Positions 39,995 through 50,110 are shown, counted from the stretch's first letter. The stretch: DNA of 64,000 nt from Bacteroidota bacterium (GCA_004322215.1 SCSM01000006.1:1-64000); one strand, 5' to 3'. The notes: a model not told the origin generated them from the letters alone. Program-made: numbers and translations.

Positions 39995-40390
39995 CTATAT
40001 TTTTATGAATTTTTCGAGTTGTTGAAATTCAAGTTTCAAATCATTCTTACTAATACTTATATCAGAAACTTCTTTTATTGTATCAGGTTTCAATACCTTA
40101 TCAAAAGGATAATAATATGGCTGGAATTGAAGCATAAAATATCCTTTTGCAAACTGCTTTCCGAAAGTAGGTGAACCATCACAAGAATCCGTTTTAATAG
40201 AATCAGGATTATAAGAACCTGTATTTGTTAAAACATCATAATCATTTGGCCACATCATTTTAAGGCAGCTATCCTGGGGTTGATATTGTGATTTTACCTG
40301 ATGTGGCAAACCACCAAACAAAATAGCAAAAACAAACAATGCGAATACGAGGACTGAACGATGGTCTATCCGTACATTCTTTTTCTTCAT
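39995..40390 (-). CDS. Hypothetical secreted protein, first gene of the T9SS cluster
   Basis: This 131-residue protein has a basic start and a hydrophobic signal (residues ~12-34, 'VLVFALFVFAILFGGLP'). The mature part is short and acidic, with two cysteines (in DSCLKMM and DSCDGS). I do not recognise the family and see no sorting domain. A strong GGAGG ribosome site lies upstream of the ATG. It heads a minus-strand run with the two T9SS genes that follow. Confidence 0.68.
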   Translation of the reverse strand: MKKKNVRIDHRSVLVFALFVFAILFGGLPHQVKSQYQPQDSCLKMMWPNDYDVLTNTGSYNPDSIKTDSCDGSPTFGKQFAKGYFMLQFQPYYYPFDKVLKPDTIKEVSDISISKNDLKLEFQQLEKFIKI

Positions 40391-40450
40391 TTTTATTCCC
40401 TCCTATATTTATGAGGTATATTTTTATTTATTTTCGATTGTCATGCTGAA

Positions 40451-40473
40451 GGGACAGAACAATGTTCTGTACC
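40451..40473. repeat. Palindromic intergenic repeat, imperfect copy (GGGACAGAAC..GTTCTGTACC)
   Basis: The arms ACAGAAC and GTTCTGT pair over 7 bp with outer GG/CC, one mismatch, and an AAT loop. It resembles the perfect palindrome at 19744-19765 and sits in the spacer before recN. Confidence 0.5.
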
Positions 40474-40664
40474 TACAAAAGCGGTTCTTTCCCTTTTTTT
40501 CCTAAGCCAGAGTATCATATTCATCAGTACTTTTCTTAATTAACCGTTTAAAATATAAATATTAAATGAATAAAGCAAGAGAATATTTCTATAAATAAAA
40601 ATTCCTTATCTATTTCTTCTTATTTTTGTATTGATATTACCAGTAAAACTTGGTTATTTTATAT

Positions 40665-42383
40665 ATGCTCAAATCACTTTTGATTAAAAATTTTGCTCTG
40701 ATTGATTCCCTTGAAATTGAATTTTCCAAAGGGTTGAATATTATTACTGGTGAGACAGGAGCAGGAAAATCTGTAATTGTGGGAGCACTTTTAATGGCTT
40801 TGGGTGAACGCGCTTCGGCTGAACTAATACGTGAGGGTGAGAAAAAAGCTGTAATTGAAGCGATTTTCAACTTATCAAAAAAATCAAATATAAATATAAT
40901 TTTAACTGATAATGAAATTGATACAAACGATGATTTAATAATCAGAAGAGAACTATCAGACAAAGGAAGTTCAAGATGTTTCATCAATGACTCTCCGGTC
41001 AATGTTAATATTTTGAAAAAAATCGGAGACCTGCTCGTAGATTTTCACGGACAACATGACCATCAGCTACTGTTAAACAAGGATTCACATATAACTTTAC
41101 TCGATTCGTTAACCAACATTGAAAGTATCAAAGAAGAGTATTTTTTATTGTATTCAGAGTTAATTGATAAAATCAAAAAACTAAGTGAATTAAAAAAAAA
41201 TGAATCATTACTGAAATCTAAAATTGATTCTTTTAAATTTGAATTAAATGAAATAGACAGAATTAATCCCAAGGATGAAGAAGAGCAAGTGCTGGAGCAG
41301 GAATTGAACATTATTCAAAATTCCGAGATTCTCCATAATCTGACTAATGAATTGAATTTAGTTTTATCGGATGATGAGAACTCTGCCTATTCACAATTGA
41401 GTAAAGCTGAGAAGATACTTCAAAAATTAGTTAAAATCGAGTCGAAATTCAAAGAATATTCAGATGAACTCGAAAAATCCTCAGTAATAATAAATGAGAT
41501 AATAAAATTTGCTAATGATTATTTGACTAACATTCAATTCGACCAGCAAAGGATAGAAGCCATAAGAGAAAGACTTTTATTATTGAGCGGCTTAAGGAAA
41601 AAATACGGAACTTACAATGCTATTTTTGAAAGAATATCTTATCTTGAAAACGAACTCAATTTAATTGCAAATTTTGATGAAGAAATTGCCGCACTTGAAA
41701 AAGAAATATTAAATCTGAAAAAACTTGCAGGAGAAAAAGCTCATTTAATTTCTTCCAAACGTAAAGAATGTTCAATACAGCTGGATAAATCTGTAATACA
41801 GACTTTAAAAACACTCGGAATTGAAAATTCCGTATTCAGAACTCTAATTTCACAAAAAGAAATTGATAATGACCATTTACTCAGACAGACGGATATTTCA
41901 GTTATCATAAAAGGAAGGGTTTATTTAGCAAGGGCTGATGGTATCGATGATGTTGAATTTTTCATTTCCACAAACAAAGGTGAAACTCCGAAACCTTTAA
42001 CGAATGTTGCGTCTGGAGGTGAGATATCGAGAGTGATGCTTGCACTCAAAAGTATTGTTGCAAAAAGTGATAATATGCCAATACTTGTGTTTGATGAAAT
42101 TGACATAGGGATAAGTGGAAGGATTGCTCAAAAAGTTGGTACAACTATGAAAGATTTATCAAGAAATCATCAGATAATTTCAATAACACATCTTCCTCAA
42201 ATTGCTGCACTTGGTGATAGGAACATCAGAGTAGAAAAGGAAACAAGTCATGACAGAACAATAATAAAAAGCAGTATAATATCGGAAAAAGAAAAAGTAA
42301 AGGAAATAGCAAGACTGCTAAGCGGAGAGAAAATAACTGAAACTTCACTTGAGACTGCTTCTGAGCTCATTAATTATAAATAA
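40665..42383 (+). CDS. recN: DNA repair protein RecN
   Basis: I use ATG 40665; the longer frame begins with a TTG 15 bases before. The 572-residue protein has the Walker A GETGAGKS at 29-36, a long coiled-coil middle (~150-350), the ABC-type signature 'NVASGGEISRVMLAL' and Walker B 'MPILVFDEIDIGISG', then 'ISITHLPQIAALGD'. It is an SMC-like ATPase for double-strand break repair. It is convergent with the Wzz-like gene, only 7 nt away. Confidence 0.95.
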   Translation: MLKSLLIKNFALIDSLEIEFSKGLNIITGETGAGKSVIVGALLMALGERASAELIREGEKKAVIEAIFNLSKKSNINIILTDNEIDTNDDLIIRRELSDKGSSRCFINDSPVNVNILKKIGDLLVDFHGQHDHQLLLNKDSHITLLDSLTNIESIKEEYFLLYSELIDKIKKLSELKKNESLLKSKIDSFKFELNEIDRINPKDEEEQVLEQELNIIQNSEILHNLTNELNLVLSDDENSAYSQLSKAEKILQKLVKIESKFKEYSDELEKSSVIINEIIKFANDYLTNIQFDQQRIEAIRERLLLLSGLRKKYGTYNAIFERISYLENELNLIANFDEEIAALEKEILNLKKLAGEKAHLISSKRKECSIQLDKSVIQTLKTLGIENSVFRTLISQKEIDNDHLLRQTDISVIIKGRVYLARADGIDDVEFFISTNKGETPKPLTNVASGGEISRVMLALKSIVAKSDNMPILVFDEIDIGISGRIAQKVGTTMKDLSRNHQIISITHLPQIAALGDRNIRVEKETSHDRTIIKSSIISEKEKVKEIARLLSGEKITETSLETASELINYK

Positions 42384-42390
42384 TAATAAT

Positions 42391-43602
42391 TTAATCAACT
42401 TCTATCGGTTTTTCCTGTCGTTTAATATATAAATTTCCTATTATGAATCCTTTACTGAGTAAATAAATAACTGAACCAAATAAACCGAATATTAAACCGA
42501 TAATTAACATGAATTTCCTATCAGGTGAAAGCCGGTCATAAGGAATTTCGGCTTTATCCAGTGTTTCAACCGTTGCAATATCGCTTTCTTCCTGGATTGC
42601 TTCCTGGTACTTTTGGGTTTCAAGATAAAGTATTACCTGAGACATAATCTTTTGGTCTCGAACAAGGTTTGTATATAATTTCACCAATGTTGGTACATTA
42701 GTAAGAGGAATAGATATATTATCCCTTGGTACAAGTCCTCCTAACTGAGTCCTTCTGTATTGTTCCTGCAAATCTTTAACTTTATTCCTGTATGCCTTTA
42801 CTTTAGGGGAATTAATATCATAATCCTGGGTCAATAAACTGAGTTCAACCTCTGATTTTGATAACTCACTTCCTACATTAACAGCGTTTTCAAGGATGGC
42901 TTTGGTTTGCTCATCGAGAGCCAATACTTTATTTTTCTTTTGGAAAGATTCCAAAGCATTATCTATAGAATCGAGCTTTAATTTGTTATCAACAAGAACT
43001 CTTTCAATGAAAATCCTCTTCTTTCTTGCTTTTGATACATTTTTTCTTCTATTCAAGTAATCCAATCCCTCAACTGCAGCATTAGCAATTTGAGCTGATA
43101 ATTTCGCAGCTTCATTCTTCGATTTGGAATTAGAAAAATAACCGGTTCCAACAACTGCACTAACAACTATCAATCCGTTACGGTTTACCCTCACTTCAAG
43201 TATATTGTCAATTGCCTTAACGATTGCTTCATCATCGGCACCTTTAAAAATAGGCGATGATTTCAGATTTAATTTTTGATTAATAAATTTTGCAACTTCT
43301 CTGCTCTTTGTAATGTCAGCAAGTAATTCCAGTTTATTTCCCTGAGATAAGCCGGGAACTGTCAATCCCCCGGACAAACTTTGGAGGAAACTCGAAAGCC
43401 CGGCATTTCCTCCTGTTTCTTCAGGTGGTAGTACAGTTGCAGTTGCCTCATATTCATAAGGGACAATAAATGACAAAATCAAAGTGAAAATTACGACGCA
43501 TCCGGTAACGATAAATGTGAATTTTCTATTCAGTCTTATCAATCTGAATATAATTCTCAAAGAAAGTTCTTCTTTGTTTATTTCTTCTTTTATCATATTC
43601 AT
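42391..43602 (-). CDS. Polysaccharide co-polymerase, Wzz/GumC-type chain length determinant
   Basis: This 403-residue protein has membrane helices near both ends (~33-53 and ~370-390), the 'YEYEATATVLPPEE' start of the Wzz domain, long periplasmic coiled-coil helices in the middle, and a proline-rich 'AEIPYDRLSPDRKFMLIIG' just before the last helix. There is no C-terminal tyrosine kinase. It should control sugar chain length during polymer export. It follows the SLBB export gene by 20 nt. Confidence 0.87.
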   Translation of the reverse strand: MNMIKEEINKEELSLRIIFRLIRLNRKFTFIVTGCVVIFTLILSFIVPYEYEATATVLPPEETGGNAGLSSFLQSLSGGLTVPGLSQGNKLELLADITKSREVAKFINQKLNLKSSPIFKGADDEAIVKAIDNILEVRVNRNGLIVVSAVVGTGYFSNSKSKNEAAKLSAQIANAAVEGLDYLNRRKNVSKARKKRIFIERVLVDNKLKLDSIDNALESFQKKNKVLALDEQTKAILENAVNVGSELSKSEVELSLLTQDYDINSPKVKAYRNKVKDLQEQYRRTQLGGLVPRDNISIPLTNVPTLVKLYTNLVRDQKIMSQVILYLETQKYQEAIQEESDIATVETLDKAEIPYDRLSPDRKFMLIIGLIFGLFGSVIYLLSKGFIIGNLYIKRQEKPIEVD

Positions 43603-43622
43603 ATTATTATTTCAAATTATAA

Positions 43623-45320
43623 TTATTTTGTTAAAGCTAATATCACTCCGAGAATTGTAACAAGTTGTGTTACAATTGTCAATCCGGTATAAAAAGTAAA
43701 TTGGGATTCTGCCTCTGGAGGAACAAGAATATTATCGCCGGGTTCAATAGTATAATTCATATTTTCAGCAAGAAATTGCTCACCTTTTGGTTTTACAATT
43801 AATGTTTCACCATCATCGGCTCTGAAACCGAAACCTCCCGCTAAGTTAATATAATCCAACCAATTGTAATTCTTATTATAAATTATCATTCCGGGATTAT
43901 TCACTCGTCCCTGAATATTTACAAAATTTCTTTTTTGAGGAACATAAATTGAGTCTTTATCCATCACTAAAATATTATCTTCACTTAACGGATTATTTTT
44001 AATTTTTTCAAAATCTATAGCCATCATCCCTTTTTTCTCAACAATTTTTGCCTGGAAATAACGACGTTCGTTCTCCGACATTTCAGAGTATGGAGTTCTG
44101 TATAATCTTTCCATTTGAGGGTCAGATTTTTGAATTTCTGCTTTTCGTATCATAAGAGCTGATTCGAGGGAACTATTGTCGGTTGTACCACCTGCTCTTT
44201 CTAATATATCACTAACTCTTGTTTCACCCTGGTTAATAGCATAATAACCCGGATAATTTACTTCACCGGTTACGGCAATCATTTTATCATTATTCCAGTT
44301 TACTATCTGCCTTATAAATACTCTGTCTCCAGTAAGCAATGGGAAATCTCCATCCAGGTGCTTTGTAGTATCAAAAATATGTCTCCAGGATGAAATGTTG
44401 ACTGTCCATCTGTCTATGTAAGAAGTATTGGGACGGAATCTTGTTATTTCTACAGAATCCAAAAATGAAGATTCCAAAAATCCTTGTCCGAATTTAATCA
44501 GAGTAGATAATGAATCCCCTTCAACATATTCAAAATCGCCTTCAGAACCGATTTCGCCGTAAATACCGATACTTTCTTTGATATTACTTGTCGGAACAAC
44601 AATATGGTCTCCGCCATTAACTGTCGGATTTGTTTCTTTTTCATCGGTCATAAAAAATCGAAGTAGGTCAACTTTTAAGCAATTACTCGGTTCATTTCTG
44701 TATAATGAAATTTTTCTGATAGAAGCATTATATTTTAAACCGCCGGCTTTTTCTATTACCTCAGATACCCTGTCAACAGCAGTGGCAGGAACAATTCCCG
44801 GCTTTCGTACTGCCCCGCTGACTATTACTTTGAACCTTCTTAATTTTTTTAAAGCAAGATATACTTCATTATTTTTAAATATCCTCGCCGCATGTTTTTT
44901 TATCAGAGTATCAGCTTCGGCAAGTGTCTTACCTTTTAAATTAACTGTTCCAATCTCAGGAATAATGAGTTTACCTTCTGGTGAAATCGTTGCTTCCACT
45001 TCAATCGTTTTGGCACCCAAAACCATGATAGTAAATTCATCTCCCGGTCCCAACAGGTATTTTTGCGGGTCTATTTCTTTTTCCTGCAATCCTGCACTTT
45101 CCTTTGCGAGTTCCTGGGCTCTTTGTACAGCATTTGTATCATACTGCTTCTTTCTTGAACCGGTAATAAAGTAATTATCCAGCCAATTTTGTTCTTTCTC
45201 CTCTTCCTGGGAAAATAAAAATAGCGGAGTTACAAAAAATAAAATAATTACGGTTAATAAGCTTAGGTTAGAAGCAAATTTCAATTTTCTCATGTATTTC
45301 ATAATTCTTACAATTAACAT
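43623..45320 (-). CDS. SLBB-domain polysaccharide export protein (Wza-like)
   Basis: This 565-residue protein has a signal region (the ATG nine codons in, at 45293, MRKLKFASNLSLLTVIIL, is the better start), a Poly_export domain with GPGDEFTIMVLG and 'ISPEGKLIIPEIGTVNLKG', and several SLBB units ('VSGAVRKPGIVP', 'VTGEVNYPGYYAI', 'VNIQGRVNNPGMIIYN'). A hydrophobic segment ends the protein. It forms the outer-membrane channel for an exopolysaccharide together with the Wzz-like partner. No glycosyltransferase or polymerase is nearby, so the rest of the pathway must lie elsewhere. Confidence 0.9.
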   Translation of the reverse strand: MLIVRIMKYMRKLKFASNLSLLTVIILFFVTPLFLFSQEEEKEQNWLDNYFITGSRKKQYDTNAVQRAQELAKESAGLQEKEIDPQKYLLGPGDEFTIMVLGAKTIEVEATISPEGKLIIPEIGTVNLKGKTLAEADTLIKKHAARIFKNNEVYLALKKLRRFKVIVSGAVRKPGIVPATAVDRVSEVIEKAGGLKYNASIRKISLYRNEPSNCLKVDLLRFFMTDEKETNPTVNGGDHIVVPTSNIKESIGIYGEIGSEGDFEYVEGDSLSTLIKFGQGFLESSFLDSVEITRFRPNTSYIDRWTVNISSWRHIFDTTKHLDGDFPLLTGDRVFIRQIVNWNNDKMIAVTGEVNYPGYYAINQGETRVSDILERAGGTTDNSSLESALMIRKAEIQKSDPQMERLYRTPYSEMSENERRYFQAKIVEKKGMMAIDFEKIKNNPLSEDNILVMDKDSIYVPQKRNFVNIQGRVNNPGMIIYNKNYNWLDYINLAGGFGFRADDGETLIVKPKGEQFLAENMNYTIEPGDNILVPPEAESQFTFYTGLTIVTQLVTILGVILALTK

Positions 45321-45463
45321 TACACAAATTTATTAAAATTCCTATTCTTATGAAAACAAGAATCTTTCGTAATTTCAAATATTATAATAAACTACATATA
45401 TAATTGTCCACACTGACATTACTTTTGTAATTTTGTTAGTTTGAATTTACAAAATTTTAAATT

Positions 45464-46282
45464 ATGTTTAATAAATTAACTAATTGTGCTATTGATTCAG
45501 CACTTAAAGCAGGTAAAATTCTTAAAGAAGGATTCGGCACCTCATTCGAAATATCAAACAAAATAGGTAAAAATAATTTAGTTACCGAGTACGATAAACG
45601 TTCCGAATCGATTATTATTGAAAATATTAAGTCATTATTTCCTGAGCATAGTTTTTTAGCCGAAGAAAGTGGTGAAACAGGAAATCAAAATATAGATTCT
45701 ATACAATGGGTCATTGACCCACTGGATGGTACAGTTAACTTTGCACATTCATTGCCAATTTTTAGTGTCAGCATTGCTGCGATACATAATAATGAAATAT
45801 TATGCGGCGTTGTTTTCCACCCAATGTTAGATGAATTATTTGTTGCAGAAAAAGGAATAGGTGCTTTTTTAAATGGGAAACCGATTTATGTTTCTAATTC
45901 AATTGAACTTGATTCATCATTCTTAGTAACCGGATTTCCATATAATGTAAATACAAATCCCTGCGGATGTATTGACCATTTTGTGTCAATTATTCAAAGG
46001 GGAATACCTGTCAGACGGCTTGGGAGTGCGGCACTTGACTTAGCTTATGTTGCCTGCGGAAGATTCGACGGTTTCTGGGAAATAAATTTACATTCATGGG
46101 ATGTTGCGGCAGGAGTTTTGATGGTACTGGAGGCAGGTGGTAAAGTTACTCAATATAATAATCAGAAATATTGGCTGGATAATGAAACTATGATTGCAAC
46201 AAATGGGAAGATACATAATCAGATTTGTGATGTTTTGAGTCGCTGTGGTTGTGGCATAAACTTTAGTAATAATCAAAAATGA
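45464..46282 (+). CDS. Inositol monophosphatase family protein (SuhB-like)
   Basis: This 272-residue protein has the metal-site motifs of the family: 'FLAEESGE' (Glu), 'WVIDPLDGTVNFAHSLPIFS' (the DPLDGT signature) and 'LHSWDVAAGVLMVLEAGG' (WDxAAG). It hydrolyses inositol-1-phosphate or a related sugar phosphate with Mg2+. It overlaps the DapF start by 4 nt (ATGA), so the two are translationally coupled. Confidence 0.92.
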   Translation: MFNKLTNCAIDSALKAGKILKEGFGTSFEISNKIGKNNLVTEYDKRSESIIIENIKSLFPEHSFLAEESGETGNQNIDSIQWVIDPLDGTVNFAHSLPIFSVSIAAIHNNEILCGVVFHPMLDELFVAEKGIGAFLNGKPIYVSNSIELDSSFLVTGFPYNVNTNPCGCIDHFVSIIQRGIPVRRLGSAALDLAYVACGRFDGFWEINLHSWDVAAGVLMVLEAGGKVTQYNNQKYWLDNETMIATNGKIHNQICDVLSRCGCGINFSNNQK

Positions 46283-47139
46283 AATTATCAGTTACATATA
46301 TGTCGGGTGCGGGAAATCTGTTTTCGGTTATAGATAACAGGAAATACAGATTAAATCATGCAAGACTTGTTGAACTGTCTCATATAATTTGTCAAACTAA
46401 AACATTTAAAACAGAGGGATTGCTTGTATTATCAAATTTGGAAAATTATGCTTTCAAAGTTGATTTTTATAATCCTGATGGTTCTTTTGGGGTAATGTGC
46501 GGCAATGGAGCAAGATGTGCCGTTGTATTTTCTAATAAAAATAATATATTCGACATTAAATACTTTCAGAATGAAATTCCATTTTTTATGTGTGGGAGAG
46601 ATTATATTGGAAAATATAATGATAGAAATATAATTATTTATTTTCCACCACCGATTAAGATTCAATCTCAAATTTCTCTTAAATTGGAAAATGAAACCCA
46701 AGGCGAAATCGAAGGTACTTACATAGATGTCGGTTCACAACATTTTATTGTTAACTTAAAAAAACAGGCGCAATGGATAAATGTTACGATTGAGAATTTT
46801 GATTTGATGAATATTGCACCGAATTACAGATATCATAAATTATTTGCACCAAAAGGAGTAAATTTTAATATATACGATGAAATTGACAAGAAAACCATAT
46901 TACTTAGAACTTATGAAAGAGGAGTCGAAGGTGAGACAGGTGCTTGCGGGACCGGTGCAATATCAACTGTAATATCATCTGTAATGAATAATGAAACAGA
47001 ATTTCCGGTAACTGTTATTCCGACGAGTAAAATTCCTGTTATTGTTGATATTGTTGGAACAATTGATAGTATAGAACAAATAACCTTAGAAGGACCTGCA
47101 GAATTTATTGGAAGTGATGAAATAGAAATTCCGGATTAA
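46279..47139 (+). CDS. dapF: Diaminopimelate epimerase
   Basis: This 286-residue protein carries both catalytic cysteines: Cys74 in MCGNGARC and Cys223 in GETGACGTGA. It interconverts LL- and meso-diaminopimelate for lysine and peptidoglycan. The N-terminal 'YMSGAGNLFSVID' is the family start. Context fits: an M20 amidohydrolase follows 32 nt downstream. Confidence 0.94.
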   Translation: MKLSVTYMSGAGNLFSVIDNRKYRLNHARLVELSHIICQTKTFKTEGLLVLSNLENYAFKVDFYNPDGSFGVMCGNGARCAVVFSNKNNIFDIKYFQNEIPFFMCGRDYIGKYNDRNIIIYFPPPIKIQSQISLKLENETQGEIEGTYIDVGSQHFIVNLKKQAQWINVTIENFDLMNIAPNYRYHKLFAPKGVNFNIYDEIDKKTILLRTYERGVEGETGACGTGAISTVISSVMNNETEFPVTVIPTSKIPVIVDIVGTIDSIEQITLEGPAEFIGSDEIEIPD

Positions 47140-47171
47140 CGGAATAATAATTAATAATATGAGAAGAATTT

Positions 47172-48359
47172 ATGAATGAAATATATAAGAAAATATTAGC
47201 CCAATCAAAATCAATGTTCGATGAATTGATTCAAATCAGAAGGCATATTCATCAAAATCCTGAACTATCATTTAAGGAATTTTTAACAGCCGAATTTATC
47301 AGGGATAATCTTAGAAAAGTCGGTATAGAATATAAAACAATTGCCGAAACCGGAACTGTGGCACTTATCGGTAAGGGTGAGAAATGTGTTGCTTTAAGAG
47401 CAGACATTGATGCTTTGCCAATCAACGAAGAAACCAATCTTGAGTATGCTTCGAAAAATAAAGGTGTGATGCATGCCTGCGGTCATGATATGCATTCGAC
47501 TATGCTTTTGGGTGCTGCAAGAATTCTTAAAGGAATGGAATCGGAATTAACAGGTACTGTGAAAATTATTTTTCAACCCGGAGAGGAGAAATTACCTGGA
47601 GGAGCATCCAATCTTATCGAAGAAGGTGTTCTTGAAAATCCTAAAGTCACTGCTATGTTCGCCCAACATATTTTTCCCGAAGAAGAGACTGGAACAATTT
47701 CTGTCAATTCCTGCTATATTATGGCATCTGCCGATGAGCTGTACTGGACATTAAAAGGAAAAGGCACTCATGCCGCACAGCCACATTTAGGAAATGACTG
47801 CATTATGGCGGCATCACAGCTTGTAATTAATCTTCAGTCAATTGTAACAAAATATAAAAATCCAATAAAGCCCGGACTGCTTTCTGTTACATCAATTCAG
47901 GGCGGTTCTGCTACAAATGCATTTCCTGACGAAGTAAAGCTGATGGGAACTTTCAGAGCAAATGATGAGGAATGGCGTAGCAAAATGCACGATGAAATCA
48001 GGAGAATAACAAATGAAACCTGCTCTTTATTCGGTATTAAGGGTGAATTGGAAATTGTCAAGGGCTACCCTGCTCTTTACAATAATCCTGAGACAACAGA
48101 AATGGTAAATCAGACAGCTAAAGAATTACTTGGACAAGATTCAGTCAAAGTGTTCGAACCAAAGCTTTGGGCGGAGGATTTCGCTTATTATGCACAGAAA
48201 ATTCCTTCAACATTCTGGTTCCTCGGTATAAGACCGAAGGATATAAAAGATATGCCTCCGCTTCATAATTCAAAATTGATACCTGATGAAAAAGCACTTA
48301 CTATTGGGGCGGCAATGCTGGCTGGGACAGCGGTTAATTATATAAATAATTTTAATTAA
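47172..48359 (+). CDS. M20-family amidohydrolase
   Basis: This 395-residue protein matches the M20D amidohydrolases, with 'RRHIHQNPELSFKEFLTAEF', 'ALRADIDALPINEETNL', the metal-site 'HACGHDMHSTMLLGAARIL', 'FQPGEEKLPGGASNLIEEG' and 'LWAEDFAYYAQKIPSTFWFLG'. The family removes acyl groups from N-acyl amino acids. Its place after dapF makes N-acetyl-diaminopimelate a reasonable guess, but hippurate or IAA-type substrates are equally possible from sequence. Confidence 0.92.
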   Translation: MNEIYKKILAQSKSMFDELIQIRRHIHQNPELSFKEFLTAEFIRDNLRKVGIEYKTIAETGTVALIGKGEKCVALRADIDALPINEETNLEYASKNKGVMHACGHDMHSTMLLGAARILKGMESELTGTVKIIFQPGEEKLPGGASNLIEEGVLENPKVTAMFAQHIFPEEETGTISVNSCYIMASADELYWTLKGKGTHAAQPHLGNDCIMAASQLVINLQSIVTKYKNPIKPGLLSVTSIQGGSATNAFPDEVKLMGTFRANDEEWRSKMHDEIRRITNETCSLFGIKGELEIVKGYPALYNNPETTEMVNQTAKELLGQDSVKVFEPKLWAEDFAYYAQKIPSTFWFLGIRPKDIKDMPPLHNSKLIPDEKALTIGAAMLAGTAVNYINNFN

Positions 48360-48408
48360 AATTTTATATAATTATTTCCGTATTTATTGAAAAAATATGA
48401 GGTAATAA

Positions 48409-48609
48409 ATGAATAATGATAACAGGGTCATAGAGTTATTAACTGACATGTTACAAGAGCATAAAAAGACTAATGAAAGACTGGCAAAAACAAATATAGT
48501 ACTTTCTGAAATGAGATTGGCTTTTATGAAATTTGCAGATAAATTTGTTCTTGTAACTAATATTGAAGAACGAGTGCTAAAACTCGAAAAAGCTGTATTT
48601 CAAAACTAA
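48409..48609 (+). CDS. Small hypothetical coiled-coil protein
   Basis: This 66-residue protein has a GAGG site just upstream of the ATG. The sequence is one long amphipathic helix, with K, E, N and L spaced in heptads (for example 'IEERVLKLEKAVF'). It has no signal or membrane segment. I do not recognise the family. It may be an oligomerising accessory factor; nothing in the neighbourhood says for what. Confidence 0.6.
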   Translation: MNNDNRVIELLTDMLQEHKKTNERLAKTNIVLSEMRLAFMKFADKFVLVTNIEERVLKLEKAVFQN

Positions 48610-48668
48610 ATCACAATGTACATAAATTTTAAAATCACATAAATCACAATAATCAAATAAATCACAGT

Positions 48669-49937
48669 TCAGACAACATTCTCCGGTCTTACCAATGTAA
48701 TCAATGTTATTTCGGGTTTCATTCCGATTCTGATTGGTGGTCCTGCTGTGCCACAGCCGCGGTTCACATATAAGTACTGGTCTTTGTTTTTATAGAGTCC
48801 TGCATAATATTTATAGACATAGCGAACAGGTGAAAGTTCCATTCCATCTATTTTAAAGCTGAATTGTCCGCCGTGGGTGTGCCCTGCGAGCATCAAATCC
48901 ACATCTCTTTTTCCATTGATTTTCGGGTCCCAGTTATTTGGGTCATGACATAATAATATTGTAGGGTCAATGTCATTTAAGCCGTCGAGTGTCTTGTCGA
49001 AGTTTGCAAATTTGTCTCCCCAACTTGTATTGTCAGTTGCTGCAAGTTGCAAATTACATCCGTTAATATTGAGTTTTTTATTTTCATTAATAAGTAAATC
49101 AATACCGGAATTTCTAATTGTTTTAATTAGTTTTTTATGATTATCATCACTCATATAATGGTCATGATTTCCGAGGCAGGCATAAACTCCATAATGCGCA
49201 TTCAGTCGCTTTAATCCTTCAACTGCAAGTACCATTTCATCAGGATGATTATTTACGAAATCTCCTGTAACGAAAATTAAATCCGGCTGAACTGCATTTG
49301 CCAAAATTGTTGCATTTATGAATGTTTTATTAGTCAGGAATGAGCCAGCATGAATATCAGATATCTGAACAATCTTTAATCCATTAAGTCCGGGTGGAAG
49401 CTTTGCGATAGGAATCTGAACCGGATATATGTGAAAATCATAAGTATTTCTTAGCATGTTATCGCCGACAATAAGGAATGGAACACCTGCAAGGGACCAT
49501 GCAATGTTTCCAGCAAGTTTTCTTCTTGAGAGTGATTTGGGTTCTTGTTGATGTTCGGGAGGAAATCCACTAATTCCCTTTGAGAAAGGGGGCTTTTTAA
49601 TTACTTTTAACTTTATGTACTTTAAAAACTTTACACTTAATTTAATGATGTCTTTGAAAAGAAGAATTAGAACTATACCAAGTTTTGGGAGATACCAGAA
49701 ATAAACAAGGTACATTATCATTTTGTTTGTAAGTGTTTGAGCTTCGTCTCTCGTTCTAAAAATGAAAGAAGAAATTGTCAGCAAAACCATAAAACCGGAA
49801 ATGAAAACCGGAAGACGTCGAAAAAATTTTTTGAAATTCCTTTTTTTTAGAAACCGGGAAAGACTAATTGAAAAATAGAAATCAATTATTGTTAAAGAAG
49901 AAATTATTATAATAATAATTAAAAAAAACCCGTGCAT
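48669..49937 (-). CDS. Membrane-anchored metallophosphoesterase (YkuE/YaeI-like)
   Basis: This 422-residue protein has three membrane helices in residues 1-110 and a calcineurin-like phosphoesterase domain at ~180-415 with 'IVQISDIHAGS', 'GDFVNNHPDEM', 'YACLGNHDHYMSD' and 'LAGHTHGGQFSF'. It is likely a membrane-bound phosphoesterase that acts on a lipid or UDP-lipid-type substrate. The linker contains 'KPPFSKGISGFPPE', which is encoded by a palindromic repeat (49567-49593). A polybasic stretch (RFLKKRNFKKFFRRL) lies between helices. Confidence 0.88.
   Translation of the reverse strand: MHGFFLIIIIIISSLTIIDFYFSISLSRFLKKRNFKKFFRRLPVFISGFMVLLTISSFIFRTRDEAQTLTNKMIMYLVYFWYLPKLGIVLILLFKDIIKLSVKFLKYIKLKVIKKPPFSKGISGFPPEHQQEPKSLSRRKLAGNIAWSLAGVPFLIVGDNMLRNTYDFHIYPVQIPIAKLPPGLNGLKIVQISDIHAGSFLTNKTFINATILANAVQPDLIFVTGDFVNNHPDEMVLAVEGLKRLNAHYGVYACLGNHDHYMSDDNHKKLIKTIRNSGIDLLINENKKLNINGCNLQLAATDNTSWGDKFANFDKTLDGLNDIDPTILLCHDPNNWDPKINGKRDVDLMLAGHTHGGQFSFKIDGMELSPVRYVYKYYAGLYKNKDQYLYVNRGCGTAGPPIRIGMKPEITLITLVRPENVV
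49567..49593 (-). repeat. PPFxKG-type palindromic repeat, copy B (inside metallophosphoesterase gene)
   Basis: CCACTAATTCCCTTT-GAG-AAAGGGGGC on the plus strand belongs to the same family as the copies at 33511 and 55091-55153. It adds the peptide KPPFSKGISGFPP in frame, in the linker between the membrane part and the catalytic domain, where extra residues are tolerated. Confidence 0.65.
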
Positions 49938-50110
49938 ACTTAAAAATTACCAAACTGAATCAAAAATCACATCCACATAATAAAGTAACATGATACGGTC
50001 AAACAAAAAAATTATTATTTTCCGATAATTCTCATTTTTTGGAAAATTACATTAAAGTTAAGTCCTATATTTGCAGATTATTTTTTTACAATTATTCAAG
50101 GAACATAATT

